Shown: positions 46,379-59,731, counted from the stretch's first letter. The stretch: 64,000 bases of DNA from Anseranas semipalmata (GCA_013399115.1 VXAA01002975.1:153605-217604), one strand, 5' to 3'. Made by a program: numbers and translations. Notes: generated from the letters alone by a model not told the origin.

Positions 46379-48721
46379 GTTACTACATAGATAATAAAAA
46401 CAGTCTTCTTGAGCAGCTGAACAAACAAAAAGGGGTTTTCTAAGGATTTGTGTCTCTTATTTGATTAACTTTTTAATAGAGTTATTGTAAAATGCTCTGT
46501 TATTTCTGCATAGATCTGTAACATTTCCTTCCTCTGTCTGTACTAGTCTTCTTTCTGCAGGGTCTTCAGCTAAAATCCCATGGGATGCCACATATGAGAG
46601 AAGAAATTTCCTGTTGACATCCAAGGCAAAAAAATTTGTGTGTATGAATAAATATGTGATTGCATGAACTTCACTTCTGGCCATTTACATATAAAACTTG
46701 TAGGATCTTAATTATCCTAGGTACCTCTTCCCATGGACAGAGTGTCATTTAAGTCTGGTGAAGTTTTCTAACAAACAAAAATAAACAAACCCCGCAGTGT
46801 AACCAGAGACTGGGTAATTGCACAGGCCTTATTTTCATTGATTTATAAGGTAGTATCAGACCTCTCATAACTTTCTTCTCATTGTTCTAAATACTGCTGA
46901 AGTCTATCAGACCTCCACAACAGCAGCTGGCTTGCAACTTTGCTGGAAAAGTTGGACTCTGGTTTATTAATGGAGCAAACTCACAGCTACAGGATGCTGA
47001 GATTCCTTTGCTCCTGGGTGAGTGCACAGAGATGCCACGGAGCACAGAGCTTTCCAGGAGTAAGTCTTTGCTGATCTTGATACACTATGGCTGCAGTTCA
47101 AGGATACCCAGCTAGGCCAGACCTTTGAACGTGAAAGTGAATAGACTTCTGCAGCCAAACTCTGTGTTGTGATTGCCGTGCACACCCTGAATACTGGGGA
47201 ATACTCTGGGCTAATGTTTTCATTTAAACGTGGTTTTCTTGGCTTTGAATGTGCTCTTGGTGTACTGGAGCTACACAAACTATTTTGATATCCTTAGATT
47301 TTTGGCTTTGCCCTGACTTCGAAGCAGCACAACAGGCAACTTGACTCAAAGTGAAAGCAGTTAAGCAATCATTTAAAAAAAAATGTGTGAGTGAACTTTA
47401 CATTGATCCTGTGCTATGAGGTCCTCTGATGTAATATAAGCTGCTCAGGGATTTTTGGCTGCTGTTTGCATGCTCTGCTACCAGCTGCAAAGCCTCAGAT
47501 GGAAATGTAGCACCTGGGTCTAAGTCCCTTTCTTCCATTTTCATAGTGTCATCATCTCAACACCTCTTACTCCCTGCAGCCTGCAGCCAGTTCTGTTACC
47601 AGGTTGCCACCAATGTCTTCTCATTCTCCCCTACCATTCCAAAGCACGCTTTTGGATGTAAGCTCTGAGGCTTAAGGATATGTGGTGACAATCTGTAGTT
47701 CACAGGTCCTCCCAGACTTCACTGTAAGGAAATGTGGTTATGAATGAAAATGAGTCAAAACAGGGTTTCCTTGGCCTTGCTTTTGGGGTAGTGTTCGGAG
47801 GATGTTTTGATGTGAATACAAAAACAAGCCAGGCTTAGCAAAGCTGGGGAAACCTCCCTGGTGGGTTTAGGAAAGTGCGCAGGGACTAAGTTCCAGATAA
47901 CATTCTTCATTCTTCTGTACTCATGGGACTTATGCTCCCTTGTTTGCTGCCATGCAAAAGAAACATGAATTACTCATGTTCTCCATCAAGTTTCCTGAAT
48001 TTCTCCTAGAATTTCCAGGAAACTAGGCAACTCAAATGGCTGAGTAACATCACATGCTTTTCCACAGCTCAGGGTGGAAGGTCACTTGGTGCTTCATGGA
48101 AGTCATGTGACATGTTTCAAACAACTCCTGGAAAGAGAAGGTCTCAGTCAACAAATGAGCCTGTAACTCGGGCCAGCACTGGGATCTCTGTGTTTTTAAG
48201 GCTTGATGGGAGGAAAAGTATGTGAGGGAGAAGGAGGGACTGCTATGAAAGTGGATACTTATTGATTCACCCAAGTGGCTCAGGGATTTTGAGTGAAATA
48301 CGTTAGTTTAGTGCATGCTTGGCATCAGTGGGCTAAGATAAGTGGAGATGCCTAAACCATGCAGAGATGCAGTAGCCTGTGTTGGCAGGGTGACTAATAG
48401 TGATTTTTAAATCACCTGCTTGTACATGCCCAAACTCTTTAGGCCTCCTTTGCTGGAATCCTGAATTTTGCTTCTGAGAAATGCCTGGAGGTGCTTGAAG
48501 GTACCTTGGTCTTGATATGGCTGTGTACCCTGAAGGTTATTTCCTTCCTAAACCCTGCTATCTTGCCTCTCTCTAATGGTTTTATGAAAATAAAATGGTT
48601 TCCTCACATAGATCCTCTCCTCAAGACTATTTAGGGCTTTCATAAAAAAATTCCCAATGACTGTATTTGTGTGAAATACAACCTAATAATTTCATTTTAT
48701 TTGTATTATGTATTTTTTAGG

Positions 48722-48750
48722 AAAAAAAAAAAAAAAAAGAAAGAAAAAGA
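48722..48750. repeat. Poly(A)/(GAAA)n tract
   Basis: A17 followed by GAAAGAAAAAGA; AATTTCATTTTATTTG-type AT-rich DNA precedes it. Confidence 0.9.
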
Positions 48751-49117
48751 ACCCATGCAAAGTGGGTTATTCTTTTCTCATCCATCCTTTGAGCAGAGTT
48801 GTGTCCCATCTCCCCACCATCCCCAGATCCACACATGAAAACAGAACACTTTCTGTTACTGGGGTTTACATCTTTTGCCTAGGTTAGTGCGTTGCAGGAA
48901 ATAAATGCTGAGGGTCTTGGATTTGTCCTTGCTGGCAAAGTATGATTAAACTGGCAGAATGGATGGTAGCATCTGCTGCCAAGACTCCTTCCAAATCCAT
49001 GAACAGGACCACCATTACAAGACCTTCCCCTTCTGTATATTGTTGACTTCTTTGTCTAGTTCAACAAAATGTGACTCATAAGGGGAAAATCACTCCTTCT
49101 CCCCAAGAGACTCTTTT

Positions 49118-49215
49118 GCAGTCTGACAGTTTGTCTCACCATTGAGAAACATTTCCTGATAATTCCACTGAAAGTTTCCTCTGCTTCATTTTGGCTCATT
49201 CCTCCTAGATAACAA
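49118..49215 (-). mobile_element. Ancient CR1/L3-type tail fragment, antisense
   Basis: 'gacagtttgtctcaccattg', 'agaaacatttcctgataatt', 'ccactgaaagtttcctctgc' and 'ttcattttggctcattcctc' repeat the same blocks as 42058-42130 ('ttactgtcaggaaacatttcctgatattcagcctgaattttcc'). It is shorter and more diverged. Confidence 0.6.
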
Positions 49216-49368
49216 TCTCACGTTTATATATAGTGTTGGAGCATTAAAATCCCACCTGACCAGCAGGGTGAGTGCCATTAAATCGTACTGAAATCCTGTA
49301 GAAAGAGCCCCTCCCTTCCTGCTGTACCAGAGGAACATGTAAGACTAAGGACCTCAGCACCCCTTTTG

Positions 49369-49411
49369 AAAAACAAAACAAAACAAAACAAACAAAAAAA
49401 AAACCAAGAAA
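49369..49411. repeat. (AAAAC)n simple repeat
   Basis: Four to five AAAAC units, then AAACAAAC and A10. Confidence 0.9.
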
Positions 49412-50261
49412 ATAAATTAATTGTAAAGTAGATTATACTTTGCCTTTGTACTTATGCCTTATTCACTGTTGGAGTGAAGCAGCTGTGCTCTACTAACATT
49501 ATTCAGGAATCTACAGCAAGAAGTAAAAAAAAAGTTTTTATATCTCACAGGAATTTCTGATGGGAAGTGGGGTGAAACGTGACATTGAGCCAAGGAAAAA
49601 GACCATGTTGAGGAAGATCATTTCCTGTATCTGGCAAAGTATTTCACAGCATTGTCCTTTCTGGTATTGATTATGGGTACATTTCTTTGATACATTATGC
49701 TGCTTTGGTTGGAATGACCTTCATATCTTTTATACTCCATAAACAAAAAAATAAGACCAAATAAGAGTTACAACCCCTGCCCCCCTTCAAGACCATCACC
49801 TGTATTGCAAAACTGGCTAAGCAGGCTCAAGACTGTAAAATTTGTTTTGTTGGAACTGGAAAGAGGGAAAGGATAGATTTGGTTTGGGGTTTCTTTGCTT
49901 CCTGACTGTCTTTTTGCTTCTAAAGAAAAGTCATCCAAAAGATTGTTCAACAAAACTTGAATCCACCCTGGATTAAGCTGAAGTGCAAACTTTCATTTTG
50001 GTTCAATGAAGCAAAACAAAACTGACGGATTCAGAAATGTCAAAACATTATGTTTTTCTCTGAAGTATTTCAGAGCCAACATGTTTCCCTTCTTCTCCAT
50101 GAAAAAGTTAAATATTTGCATACAGAGCATATTTCTGTATAATCTCACATACAGAGGGAGTAAAAGTTTAAATTTTGTCATAACAGAATTTCTTACAGGA
50201 TAGGAGATCCTGATTCCATCCGCAGCTGAAACAAACCTTATGATTTACTTAATAATTAATC

Positions 50262-50340
50262 ACCTTCCTTTTAGACAGGGAAACCTGGCCCTAGAAAGGT
50301 GGAGTGACTTATCCAACATTCTCAAGATTGGACCTACTTT
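50262..50340 (+). mobile_element. Possible MIR-like SINE remnant
   Basis: 'ccttccttttagacagggaa', 'acctggccctagaaaggtgg' and 'agtgacttatccaacattct' align with MIR '...attttacagatggggaaactgaggcccagaaaggttaagtgacttgcccaaggtc'. Confidence 0.55.
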
Positions 50341-51735
50341 TTGACTGTGTCAGATATCTTGGGAATTTGGTACATAGGCAAAGTCTTGTCTTTACCTTCT
50401 AATGTAATTCAAATGTATCAATAATAGCTAAAAGCAGTAGGAGAATCCCAGAACATGTAATTGCATTCCTCTTCTCAAGCCTCTAGTCTAAAGTGATGCA
50501 GAGTTTTGTCACCCAGATCTCAATATCTGTTGTTGCTGACTGTGAGCTGGAGGCCTTGGGGGCACACATTTGATATCTGGATCCCGAGTCCAACATTATA
50601 TGGCATCTCAACAGGACCAAAGAGTGTCATTAATTGGCCAAGAGCAGGACAGGGACTTGAAAATTAGGTTCTTATGCACATCATCTTGAATATACATTCA
50701 GACAAGACTGACCAAGCTTTTCAATGCCATGGGTTAGGGTTACCAGTTTGAAGTTACTTGCTTGGATCATAGTAGTTCCCAGCAGATTAAGCTTCTATCC
50801 TGCCTCAGGAGGAGGTCTGTAAATAGTCTATATATTGTCCTTTCAAACGGGAAGAGTGGTGGCTCATGGATCACAATATCTGGACACGTGCTGGTAGAAT
50901 AGAAAATATTCAGCAGCTACCAGATTTATTTTTTTAATTTCCTGCCAGCAGTGTCCAACTCTCCCTTCTTCACTCCAGTCCTGGAGCAAACACAGTGGAG
51001 AAGAGGTTGGCTTGTTGGATGGAAGCATTGTCACTTGGTGCTGGCAGACTGCACAGGAAGAGTGGTTAAAGCTGCGGGAGCTAACAAAGACATGGGAGTT
51101 CAAGACAACATAGTAGAAGCAGGAGTATATAGTGACAGCAGCTAATTTGGTTTTACAGTTTTCTAAATAAGTTTTGACGGCATTAGATTGTTCTTGTGAG
51201 TTACTACATCCAATGCCTTGTTGTGTCTACAATGGGCTCCCATTCTCTAACCAGTGGCCATTTTGGAACATTTTATCTCTGATATGGCTCAGAGCCCAGG
51301 ATAGATACAACTCATGACACCAGAACACAGCTGAGCCCCAGTGGAGTTGTCCTCCAGACAAGAACAAATCATGACTTCATCTTACATCTGTTGCCTTCCA
51401 TTTGCAAGCAACTCAGGCAGCCACCTCCTGGAAATATAGGCATTACTCTAACCAGGAAAGAGCAGTTTGTTCCCTGAGTTCCTATCTGGGCTTGGAGGAG
51501 CTTCATTCCAGCAGTCATGGCCGTTTGACCAGAAAAGTCTCTACCCCAAATCCAAGTTATATTTGGGACAGTTCAGAAAATGTCATGCATTCCCTGTGGG
51601 GAAAAAAAAATAAATAAACAAAAATGAGAGAATTAGAATATTTCATTTTTCCCTTTCCTGAAATATTATTCTATCACTCCCCTCAGCATAGTAATTCAAC
51701 ACCACATTTTTACATGACCAAATGTAAATCAGTAT

Positions 51736-51773
51736 TTTCTTCTTCTTCTCCCCCCCCTCCCCCCTTTTTTTTT
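51736..51773. repeat. Polypyrimidine tract with two C-runs
   Basis: (TTC)3 then C7-TCC-like and C6 runs and T9. Confidence 0.9.
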
Positions 51774-51925
51774 CAGAAGAAAATATTCAAGCAAGCATTT
51801 TACTGTAGGTCAAATACTGGAGTTACTGGCTTCAGTTTTGAATTTATTTCATTAAAAATTCTGGGCAATTCAAAACAAAACAAACTTTTAATGAAAGTTT
51901 TTGAAAGTCCGTAATTCAGCTAGTT

Positions 51926-51941
51926 AAAAAAAAAAAAAAAA
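51926..51941. repeat. A16 homopolymer
   Basis: Sixteen A after CTAGTT. Confidence 0.9.
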
Positions 51942-53849
51942 GACTGAAATATGCTACATTTAATTAAATTTTCTTCTATTTTTTCCTACTACCTACACAG
52001 CTATATCTGTTGTGATCCTCTAAACCACATGTTATCAGGGGTGATTGTAGAAGGTGCTGGCTTCAGAAAGTTCGTTTCCTTCTACTCTTTGTGTCCCTTG
52101 TTTTGAGGCTATCTCTGGAGACAGAATTGGTATTCTGTTGTCATCACCACTGAGTAAAACTTGGCTCTTTTTCTAGCAACCAAAAAAAAATCTAAGCTTG
52201 TCTTCATTTCACCTTGATTCATCCCATATAACTATAGGCAGTTAGTGGAGGGTCTGACATAAGGAGCCTCACTGACCTTATTTCCTTTCCCAGTTACTGG
52301 AGAGGGATCTACAGAGGGCAGTTGAAACCTGTGTAAAGTCTGAATTGCCTTTTGTAGGCATCTCTATATTCATTGAGAAGAAATGGAGTTTGAAGATCCA
52401 CAGTAAATATCTTAGTATGTGGATATGGACCTAATCCAAATGAATCTGGTTGAAATTCAGAAACTCTTCTTTAGATTAAATTATCTAGGCCATATTCTTG
52501 CTACTGTTATTTCATCCTTTTCAGTTGTTGCCAGGCTGGCTGGGATTCAACTTATTTATTGATCCCTTAAGCCAAATAGTTACATTTGTCTATTTAAACT
52601 GCTCACACCACATCTCAATACTAGTTCTTACGGCTCACTGAGAAACCACAGGGAATTCATCTCAAAGCAGATCAGAACACCTTCTCCTTTTGAGAATGCT
52701 GTTTTATTCAAACATGGGAAACTGGGAGAGTGAAACTTGAGTGTCTGCACATGGCACTGGAATTACTTTAACTGGCATTTGACCTACGTAGTGACCCAGC
52801 TGTGATTCCTCGAGTTCTGTCTTGAAAGATATGGTGACATTTCCTGACGATGAAATGAGGTCAGGAAATGGAAGAGATGAGTATATTTTTGGCCATGTTT
52901 GGGACAGCAAGAAGAAAATGTAGTGATGATGAATGATACGCAGCTTCAGCCCAATTCCAGAGGGGCTGAATTGCCTGGGCTCTGTCCCAGAGCATACCAG
53001 TTTTGTGTATCTTGCATTCATGCACTTGGAAACCACCACCATAGTCTGGCACCTTGTCAGTCTCTACCTCTGTCTCATGGGGACAAGATACGAAAGAAAT
53101 GCTTAGATTATACTTGACACCTTCTTAAATGCTCCCTCTATGACCAAATTTATACTGCATTTTGTACAAGTCATCAGTTTGGAGACATGATGATAAACTG
53201 GACAATTCTAGCATGTGGTCTCAATATGACCACCTGCTAGTGGTTCATTCTGATATGAAAGGATACCCCCAGTATCAAAATCATTATGTATGACTAAGCC
53301 ACTGCAAATCTAACTTTGATGTAGTGGACTGTGTCTTAGTGTGCCAAGCCAGTGCATTATAATTCTTGCGTAGTATCCCTCAGCTTCAACAGGCGAACTC
53401 TAAGCATCTGTGAATGCACTTTCGTACCTCTTCAGGACACAGCTGGATATTGTAATGTTCTCAGATATTTGTTGCTCCAATCAGTGTTCTGTGCTGCTCA
53501 GTGCTACCATCCCTGGACTGCTCTGTATGTTTTCATGGTGCTGAGCTGCACTGTCAGATGGCTGTTTTGCTCACCAGTCTCTTTCCTCACCTGTTCCTCT
53601 GCAAGCAGCTGGGACCCATTACAAAAACACTTGGTTGGAGGCCAGGAGCCTGTTTGGTACAGAGCTACAGACTCCTGGGCACGTTGATTCCCAAGTGATA
53701 GTTTTATTTGAAAAGCTCACGGCATTTCTGTGTTATTGGAAGCATTTTCCTGGCATGGTGCCCTTTATTCTTTATCCACTAGTGCTACTGAGGAGATGAA
53801 CTGTTAGCATAATATTAGCAACAAGCAACTCCTATTTTTTCACCAACGG

Positions 53850-53995
53850 GTCTCAAAACTGTTTCCAAATGATTTCATCATTCCCAGTTTACAGTTCAGG
53901 AAACTGAGGCAGAAAAAGGGAAGGATTTGTCAAATGTCCAGCGGTCCTCCTGGTGCAGAAACCTTGCCCTTCTATGCACTAGCCTCTGCCTCCCC
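53850..53995 (+). mobile_element. MIR-like SINE remnant
   Basis: 'tctcaaaactgtttccaaat' (position of the 'caaagcactttacaaa' block), then 'cccagtttacagttcaggaa', 'actgaggcagaaaaagggaa' and 'ggatttgtcaaatgtcc' follow the MIR order 'ccattttacagatgaggaaactgaggcacagagaggttaagtgacttgcccaaggtc'. The end, 'cttctatgcactagcctctgcctcc', fits the MIR 'ctctaaccactagaccatgctgcctc' end. Confidence 0.7.
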
Positions 53996-54939
53996 TCCCA
54001 GGTGTGTGCATCTCCCAGCTTCACAGCTGTAGGTCTCATCAGTATCTAGGCAGACCTCTTTGCTGTGGAAGAAGATACAAGAGAGACCCCATTGTTCTTA
54101 TTGAACTGTATGAGCTGCTTCTTCTCCCAATAAACTGCTGGGGCACAGCTAAGGCAAAGCCTGGCTGACAAGAGCTTTCTCTTTGCTTTCTAGTTAACTG
54201 TAGTATGCCAGAGATATGTGCAGACTTCTTATTTTGTTTCGTTTATAAGACAGATTTGGGGACATTCTATGATAAATGAGACAAAAGAAGCAATTAGTAA
54301 TTCAGAGGTTGTTCTATCAGGGCTTTAACTCTTTCCTAGGTCAACAGAGAAGGACTGGGTTGTATCAAGATAACTTTTTGTAACCTCTGGATTCATCCCA
54401 CCTCACTCAGTCCTCGTCTGCAATGCTTATGTTGGTGCTTACTTCTCCTGGACACTCCTGATGGCCAGAGCAGAGGGTAAGCACGTCCAAAGAACAATTT
54501 TTATATGGAAGACAGGGAGCACCCTGGACTACCATAAAGCTATTAGTAACATCATCCACTTTCTTATGTTTTTGCCAGAAGAAGGTCAGCCTAGATGTTT
54601 AGCTTCAGTCCAGCACAGGCCTGATTTAATGGCAGTACACAGACATTTTCTGTTTCATCTGGAGAGAAATGGTAGTAGGCTACTCAAACCCTTAGCATAC
54701 TGCAGAAGGAGTTTGGGGACACATTTTCCCCTGTGTAGATTCTGCCATTGCCCTCTCTCAGGGCTGGATTGCTTGGTGTTTAACAGGTTGTGGTGGAAGA
54801 AAGGCATGGAAGACAGAGCTTGTTCTCCTGGGTCCAGGAAAGCAATGAGCAGAGCACATGAACACGCACACTGTGTGTGGCCTCCGGCATCCTATTCTCC
54901 AGGAAGAGCGTGGCACAGGGTCCAAGCACGGGGCTCAGC
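53996..54939. other. Unique sequence
   Basis: No gene is seen. The 191-codon frame at 54461-55036 continues into the MIR-like element that follows and shows no domain; I treat it as chance. Confidence 0.5.
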
Positions 54940-55120
54940 ACCAGGAAACTTGGAGTTCACGTTGACCGTGCTTTGGCCTTGGGTGAGCAGCTACAACGTG
55001 ATTCCTTTCCATTTCCCCATCTGCAGAAAAGTATGAAAAATACTTACCCCATATGGAGGATTAAATGTTTAGGAGGGAATCCAAACTCCACTGAAGTCAA
55101 TGGCAAGTGTCCCAGCATTT
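54940..55120 (+). mobile_element. MIR-like SINE, best preserved in the window
   Basis: 'caggaaacttggagttcacg', then 'ttggccttgggtgagcagct', 'acgtgattcctttccatttc', 'cccatctgcagaaaagtatg', 'aaaatacttaccccatatgg' and 'aggattaaatgtttagg' follow MIR ('caggagacctgagttc...tgtgaccttgggcaagtcacttaacctctctgtgcctcagtttccccatctgtaaaatggggata...acctaccccatagggttgttgtgaggattaaatg') nearly block for block. Downstream 'ctccactgaagtcaatggca' (from 55087) is the familiar old-amniote repeat phrase. Orientation is sense. No tail or target duplication is visible. Confidence 0.78.
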
Positions 55121-55974
55121 CACCAGGAAAAAAATTTAAAGTGCTAAGTGTTCTGTAGCTTTGCATATGAAAGGGAAATTCTGTTTTGGAGAGTTTCAGC
55201 TACCACCCAAAATACGAGAGCACTGGTCACATCAGTCTATCTCCTGTTATCTTGAGAGCAATCTCTCTCCATCTTTCATTTTTAAGTTTGATGTGGACTA
55301 AAACCAAAACCACAAATCAGAACATTCCTGAATGTTAGGACCGTTTGAACTTCAGTCTGGATCTGCATTTGCAAATGTGCTTTATCTTTATAACACTAGC
55401 CAAGCAAAATCCCCCATCTGGGTACTTTCGAAGTGAGGAGGGTCTGCGCGTAGATTTTGTAGTGTGAGTCCTAATCTAATCTCATCTTATCGATGCATTC
55501 TCCTGTTTGGCTGCTTATCTGTCTATCTGCCCAGAACATTAGTTTTAAATGTGTGATCTTTGGTCTTCTGCAGGGGGAGAAGTAGGAAAAGTCTGTGGAC
55601 TATTGCTAACTTTGAAAAATGTAGCTAAGAGCATGAAGTGTTGCTAGAAAGAGGCTTGGATTTACTATATGTAGGTTTGTCCATCCAGTGGGAAATTTTA
55701 AGGGGTGTGCAGGTAATAATAACAATAAAGGTTAAAAAAAACTTGCCTAACACTTCATCTTGTTGCCAGTATTTTATAGTTTAGTAACTAGTCAACATCA
55801 CTTGCTTTCCCTGATTCCTATCTTGTTCGTGGGCATATAGTATCACCCAGTGGTAGAAACCAGCCTGGTCAAAAATCGTGCTGATGTTATTCCTTGCAGC
55901 TGTATAGAAGACCGGTGACAGACCCTGCCTGAGAAATGTCAAAACCTTCAAAGCCTCTCTGGCTGAAACAATTC

Positions 55975-55995
55975 TTTTTTTTTTTTTTTTTTTTT
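55975..55995. repeat. T21 homopolymer
   Basis: Twenty-one T followed by AAAGTGAGG. Confidence 0.92.
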
Positions 55996-56344
55996 AAAGT
56001 GAGGTGAGTGCAACAAAAAGGGAATTTGGCCTTCTGCCTCCTTAGGCTGTTCCAGCTATAGCACCTCTGCACCTCTCTCCCATCCATACCTTTTTCCACT
56101 CACAAAAGCACATGCACGTATTTGTGCATATGCATGCATGCATCAACACAGAAGTTCTGTTGTGTAACATGTGGGGTAGGTCAAGCAGGAGGATATTTTG
56201 GTAGCCAGGGATGGATGACAAGTTCTAACAAGCCCATCCACATGTGTTAAGATTAGAGTGCAGACATCAACCATGACTCAACAGGATATGCTGGGCCAAA
56301 GCCAGGGCCAGAATGCTGTTACTGGCCTTCTGAATCATTAGCAG

Positions 56345-56352
56345 AAAAAAAA

Positions 56353-56384
<32 letters not shown>

Positions 56385-56391
56385 AAAAAAA
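56345..56391. repeat. A27-G-A19 tract
   Basis: Twenty-seven A, one G at 56372, nineteen A. No AATAAA lies within 40 bases upstream, so a retroposed poly(A) tail is not indicated. Confidence 0.95.
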
Positions 56392-57702
56392 CCAGAAGAG
56401 AGCCCTCCACTGCCAGCATTCTCCATCTGTTTTTAACTTGGTGATGTCCTTTGGAAGGTAGGTGAACTATTTGGTTTGCTTTAAGTACACAAACATCTTG
56501 GCAGATCATTATCTGAACATGCACAGGGCTAGCAGTGCTGCCCCAGTGGGGAGGCTGGACTGGGTCTGTGATTGGGATGTTGGGCTGTGTGAGGCCTGCC
56601 AGGGCAAGGGAAGGAGGCTGATGATGATGTTGGTGACCCTGTGCCTGCTGGGGCGTGAGGCGCTGGGAAGCAGGCAAGGACAGACTACTCAGTACCATGT
56701 ACACTTAAGGGTGGTGCAAGTGGGGGAATCTGTGTTTTCTAGCATGGTGCAGCAGGAGCTGCTGTACCTGGGAGGGCTCTGTCTGAAAGGAAAAAGATGT
56801 TTCCTTTCTAAGCTGGCAGCTTTATCAGGTTCATCTTGGGAATGAACAAGTCAAACTGGGGTCATTTCTTCTCCTGGGTCTTCATCAGCAGTAACGCTTT
56901 TCCAAGTCACTCTGGGCAGGCCAGTTCCCTATGCATTTTGCCCTTGGTGACCTTGTGCATCCCCCTAATTTTACACGGTATCACACAGGGGTCTTTTCAG
57001 CTTTTTCCTAGCCACATCTCTTTATTTTCTGCACCCAGTCTGATGCATTGTAGCAGAGCATAGTTTGTCACTGTGAATGTGCCTTTTGTTCAAAGCAGTG
57101 GAGATTTCTTGTAGGACATAGTCATTTGTTGGTGAAGGATGGATCATGCAGGAGTCTGAAAGCAAAGCTGTATTGATGTTTTTATGGCAAAACCATCCAC
57201 ATACAGTTAAAGCAAGCTTGGTAATGATGATGTTATTCTTACTGAAATATCAATCCTTCACAGGAGCTTGATCACTAAGCTCACTCTGAGACATAGCAGT
57301 TTCTTTAAGAGAGGCCACTGAAGCAGGCAAATGTGTGTGCTACTATTATAGCCTGCAGTTTGGACTCTCCTGGCCCAGGCAGCAAATTCATAGCCAAGCA
57401 GTAAAAGTCTAGATTTAAAAAGCAGATGATATTTAAAGGAGTTATGTGCAAGGACTATATCTGATCAAAATTAATTGGCTGGATAAATGTCAAATGGAGA
57501 ATAACTGCACAGGTCTCAGTTCTGCAGAGAAGCTTTGAGGAAACTATGATGGGTTACAAACCAATCACAAATCAAGAAATTCCTGCTGTTGTAAAAAAAA
57601 TATTAGTATTGTACTGAGCTGTACTAGCAGGAGTATAGCCTTCCAGTTGAATAAACCATTTCTGCTTCACTCACTATTGGCTAATACATTTCAAGAAAGA
57701 TA

Positions 57703-58082
57703 TGGACCAACTGAAGAGTCCATTTGGAGCAAGAGGAGGACAAATGAGAGAGGTGACCTATAAGGAGAGATCAAATGAGCTTAGTCCAAAGACAATGGTC
57801 AAGGAAGAATCCAACAGCAAAGTAAGAGATTACAGAGCAAAAGGAAATAATTTATGTGCAAAAGTTCAAGGTAAATGTAGGTTAGACATTAGGACCACCT
57901 TCTTGACCTGAAGGGTAGCAAAGCACTGGAACAGGGTTTTGGCAGAAAAGTTGGTGTCTCCATTACTCTATCCTTTAAGAGAATGCTGGAGCCACATCTA
58001 CCAAAAATGGCAGAGAGAAAATAGAAGCAGAGGGTGGACTAGAAGATCTCACCATATCCCTCCCAGACATTTGAATCCTATG
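57703..58082 (+). mobile_element. Ancient CR1 3' end, sense
   Basis: Diverged but collinear with the CR1 tail: 'gaccaactgaagagtcc' (start of the 'LERVQxRA' region), 'gtaggttagacattaggacc', 'agggtagcaaagcactggaa', 'cagggttttggcagaaaagt', 'tggtgtctccattactctat', and finally 'gtggactagaagatctcacc', 'atatccctcccagacatttg', 'aatcctatg' matching 'tggactagatgatctcc...gtcccttccaacc...attctatg'. No open frame survives. Probably shared with other archosaurs. Confidence 0.82.
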
Positions 58083-59068
58083 TCTAAAAGGGAATACTAG
58101 GAAAGGACCAAGCAGGGAAACAAATTACTTAGGAAAGGAAAAGGAATTAGAAATAGGAGTCACAGCATGAAATCAAGTAATGGAAAACAGGTTAGGCAGA
58201 AGTAAAAGTGCCTCAACCTAAAGAGCTGTGGAACAGCTTGTGGAGGACAGCAGTGGAAGCCCTCGAACTTGAGTCATCCAGAAGAAATGCTGGCGGAATT
58301 ATATGGTAGGGAACAACTTTATGTTGGCCAAGGGTGAATAGACAAAATGATCTAATTATCCTTTTCCAGATCTTCTTTTTACGACCCTGTAGAATGCCTT
58401 GATGAGGACAGTGGGATTTGGACTTCCTAAAAGAAGCCAAATCAAACATTACAAGCCACCATATGACAACAGCAGTCAGCATGAGAAACAGCCACCTCCC
58501 TTGTCAATGGGTTTTCATTCCAAGTAATCCCCAGAAATTCAGCTTATTACTGATGACTCCTGTAAAGAATTGGAAGAACAGTCACACTACTCTGAAAATC
58601 ACTTATAACGTGGAAGACACAGGAGTTACTCTCTTGAATCACACCAGCCAACCAATTAGTTTCACTGAGTGCCACTTACTGTAACAGCTACTTTAGCCAA
58701 AGGAGGCAGAGTGTGATATTCTAGTATGAAGTATTGCTAGTAATAACTGTGCCTCTTTCTCAGAGATTGGCTTCATTAATGAGTTGCAGCAGGAATGCTT
58801 CTGAAAATCAGCTTTGCTTCTGGTCAGTATCTCGATGTTTCTTGATTCTAGTGTACACAGTTAATCTGAAACCACAAGGTGCAAGAATAATATAAGAGAA
58901 ACAGCCATTAATCCCCATGCCATTATCAGACCCTAAGTCTAGGCTCATGACAGGGCCATGCTATTCAACCTTTCTGTCCTGGTGAAGTAAGACAAAGCTG
59001 GACATAAAGTTAACCATGCTGTGTCCATGTGGACCATTGGTTATGGAAAATAGCACACCTGGTTTACT

Positions 59069-59110
59069 AGAATCATAAAATCATAGAACTTCCTGAGTTG
59101 GAAGAACTAA
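59069..59110 (-). mobile_element. CR1 3' scrap, antisense
   Basis: AGAATCATAAAATCATAGAA followed by 'cttcctgagttggaagaact' matches the antisense CR1 octamer array and the GTTGGAAG block. It is only about 42 bases long. Confidence 0.75.
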
Positions 59111-59731
59111 ATCCATGTGTTCTCCATGTTAAAGAAGGCTTTGATTGTAGACATAACTACAGGATTTGGGAGAAATTATGGTTCATGGCATGGAGAAATC
59201 TTAATCTGGGGCTGTAGGCACAAAGTACAACTATTAATCATCAGTTAAGATCAACAGCCCTTGATAGCAGAATTATGGTTCTTTTACATTACTTCCAATT
59301 GACACGTGGTTTCCTCTTGAATGTAGACCTCTGTGACCTTCTGGGCATGATAATGACAAATGGCCTGGATATTCCTGAGTTCATGCTAGAGTCGGACAGA
59401 GCAGCACACTGCTGTGGTGACATACCAGCTCCCAAAGCCAAATAGCTGCTTGACAGGATGTTTGTCCCGGGCACAGTGTGGTGGGAGGACAGTTGTGCTG
59501 TTTCCAGCTGACAAATGTCTCAGAAGTACCAGGCAACAGAATGTAGCATGAACAACCAGTAACATCCAAACATAAGTGTCAGTATGATGTGCCTCTAAAC
59601 ATCTCTATCTTAGTCCTTCTTGATGAATGTAGCTGGCCCCAAATGGCAAGATGTTGGATCCAGGCCATCATGTGAAACAAGCTTGGCACTTCCAGCTAGG
59701 GAGGGGTGTTCCTTTCCGGGTTTGATGTGAT

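Larger units (their letters stand above)
46166..49117. other. Unique non-coding sequence with purine tracts
   Basis: Positions 46263-46320 and 46341-46378 are nearly all purine, including A16. A17 plus GAAA units lie at 48722-48750. No gene is recognised. Confidence 0.45.
49216..53849. other. Unique, AT-rich non-coding sequence with simple repeats
   Basis: No gene is seen. (AAAAC)n lies at 49369-49403, a pyrimidine tract with C-runs at 51736-51773 and A16 at 51926-51941. The MIR-like piece at 50262 is separate. The open frame 53352-53687 (111 codons) has no recognised domain. Confidence 0.45.
55121..57702. other. Unique non-coding sequence with homopolymers
   Basis: T21 at 55975-55995 and a 47-base A tract at 56345-56391. 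At 56104-56142 there is alternating purine-pyrimidine sequence with GCATGCATGC and CATATGCATG words. Open frames at 56267-56704 (minus) and 56462-56845 (plus) overlap each other and the A tract; none is supported. Confidence 0.45.

Noticed and set aside
54461..55036. 191-codon plus-strand open frame
   Set aside because: Its C-terminal part is translated from a MIR-like SINE; no domain is recognisable in the rest.
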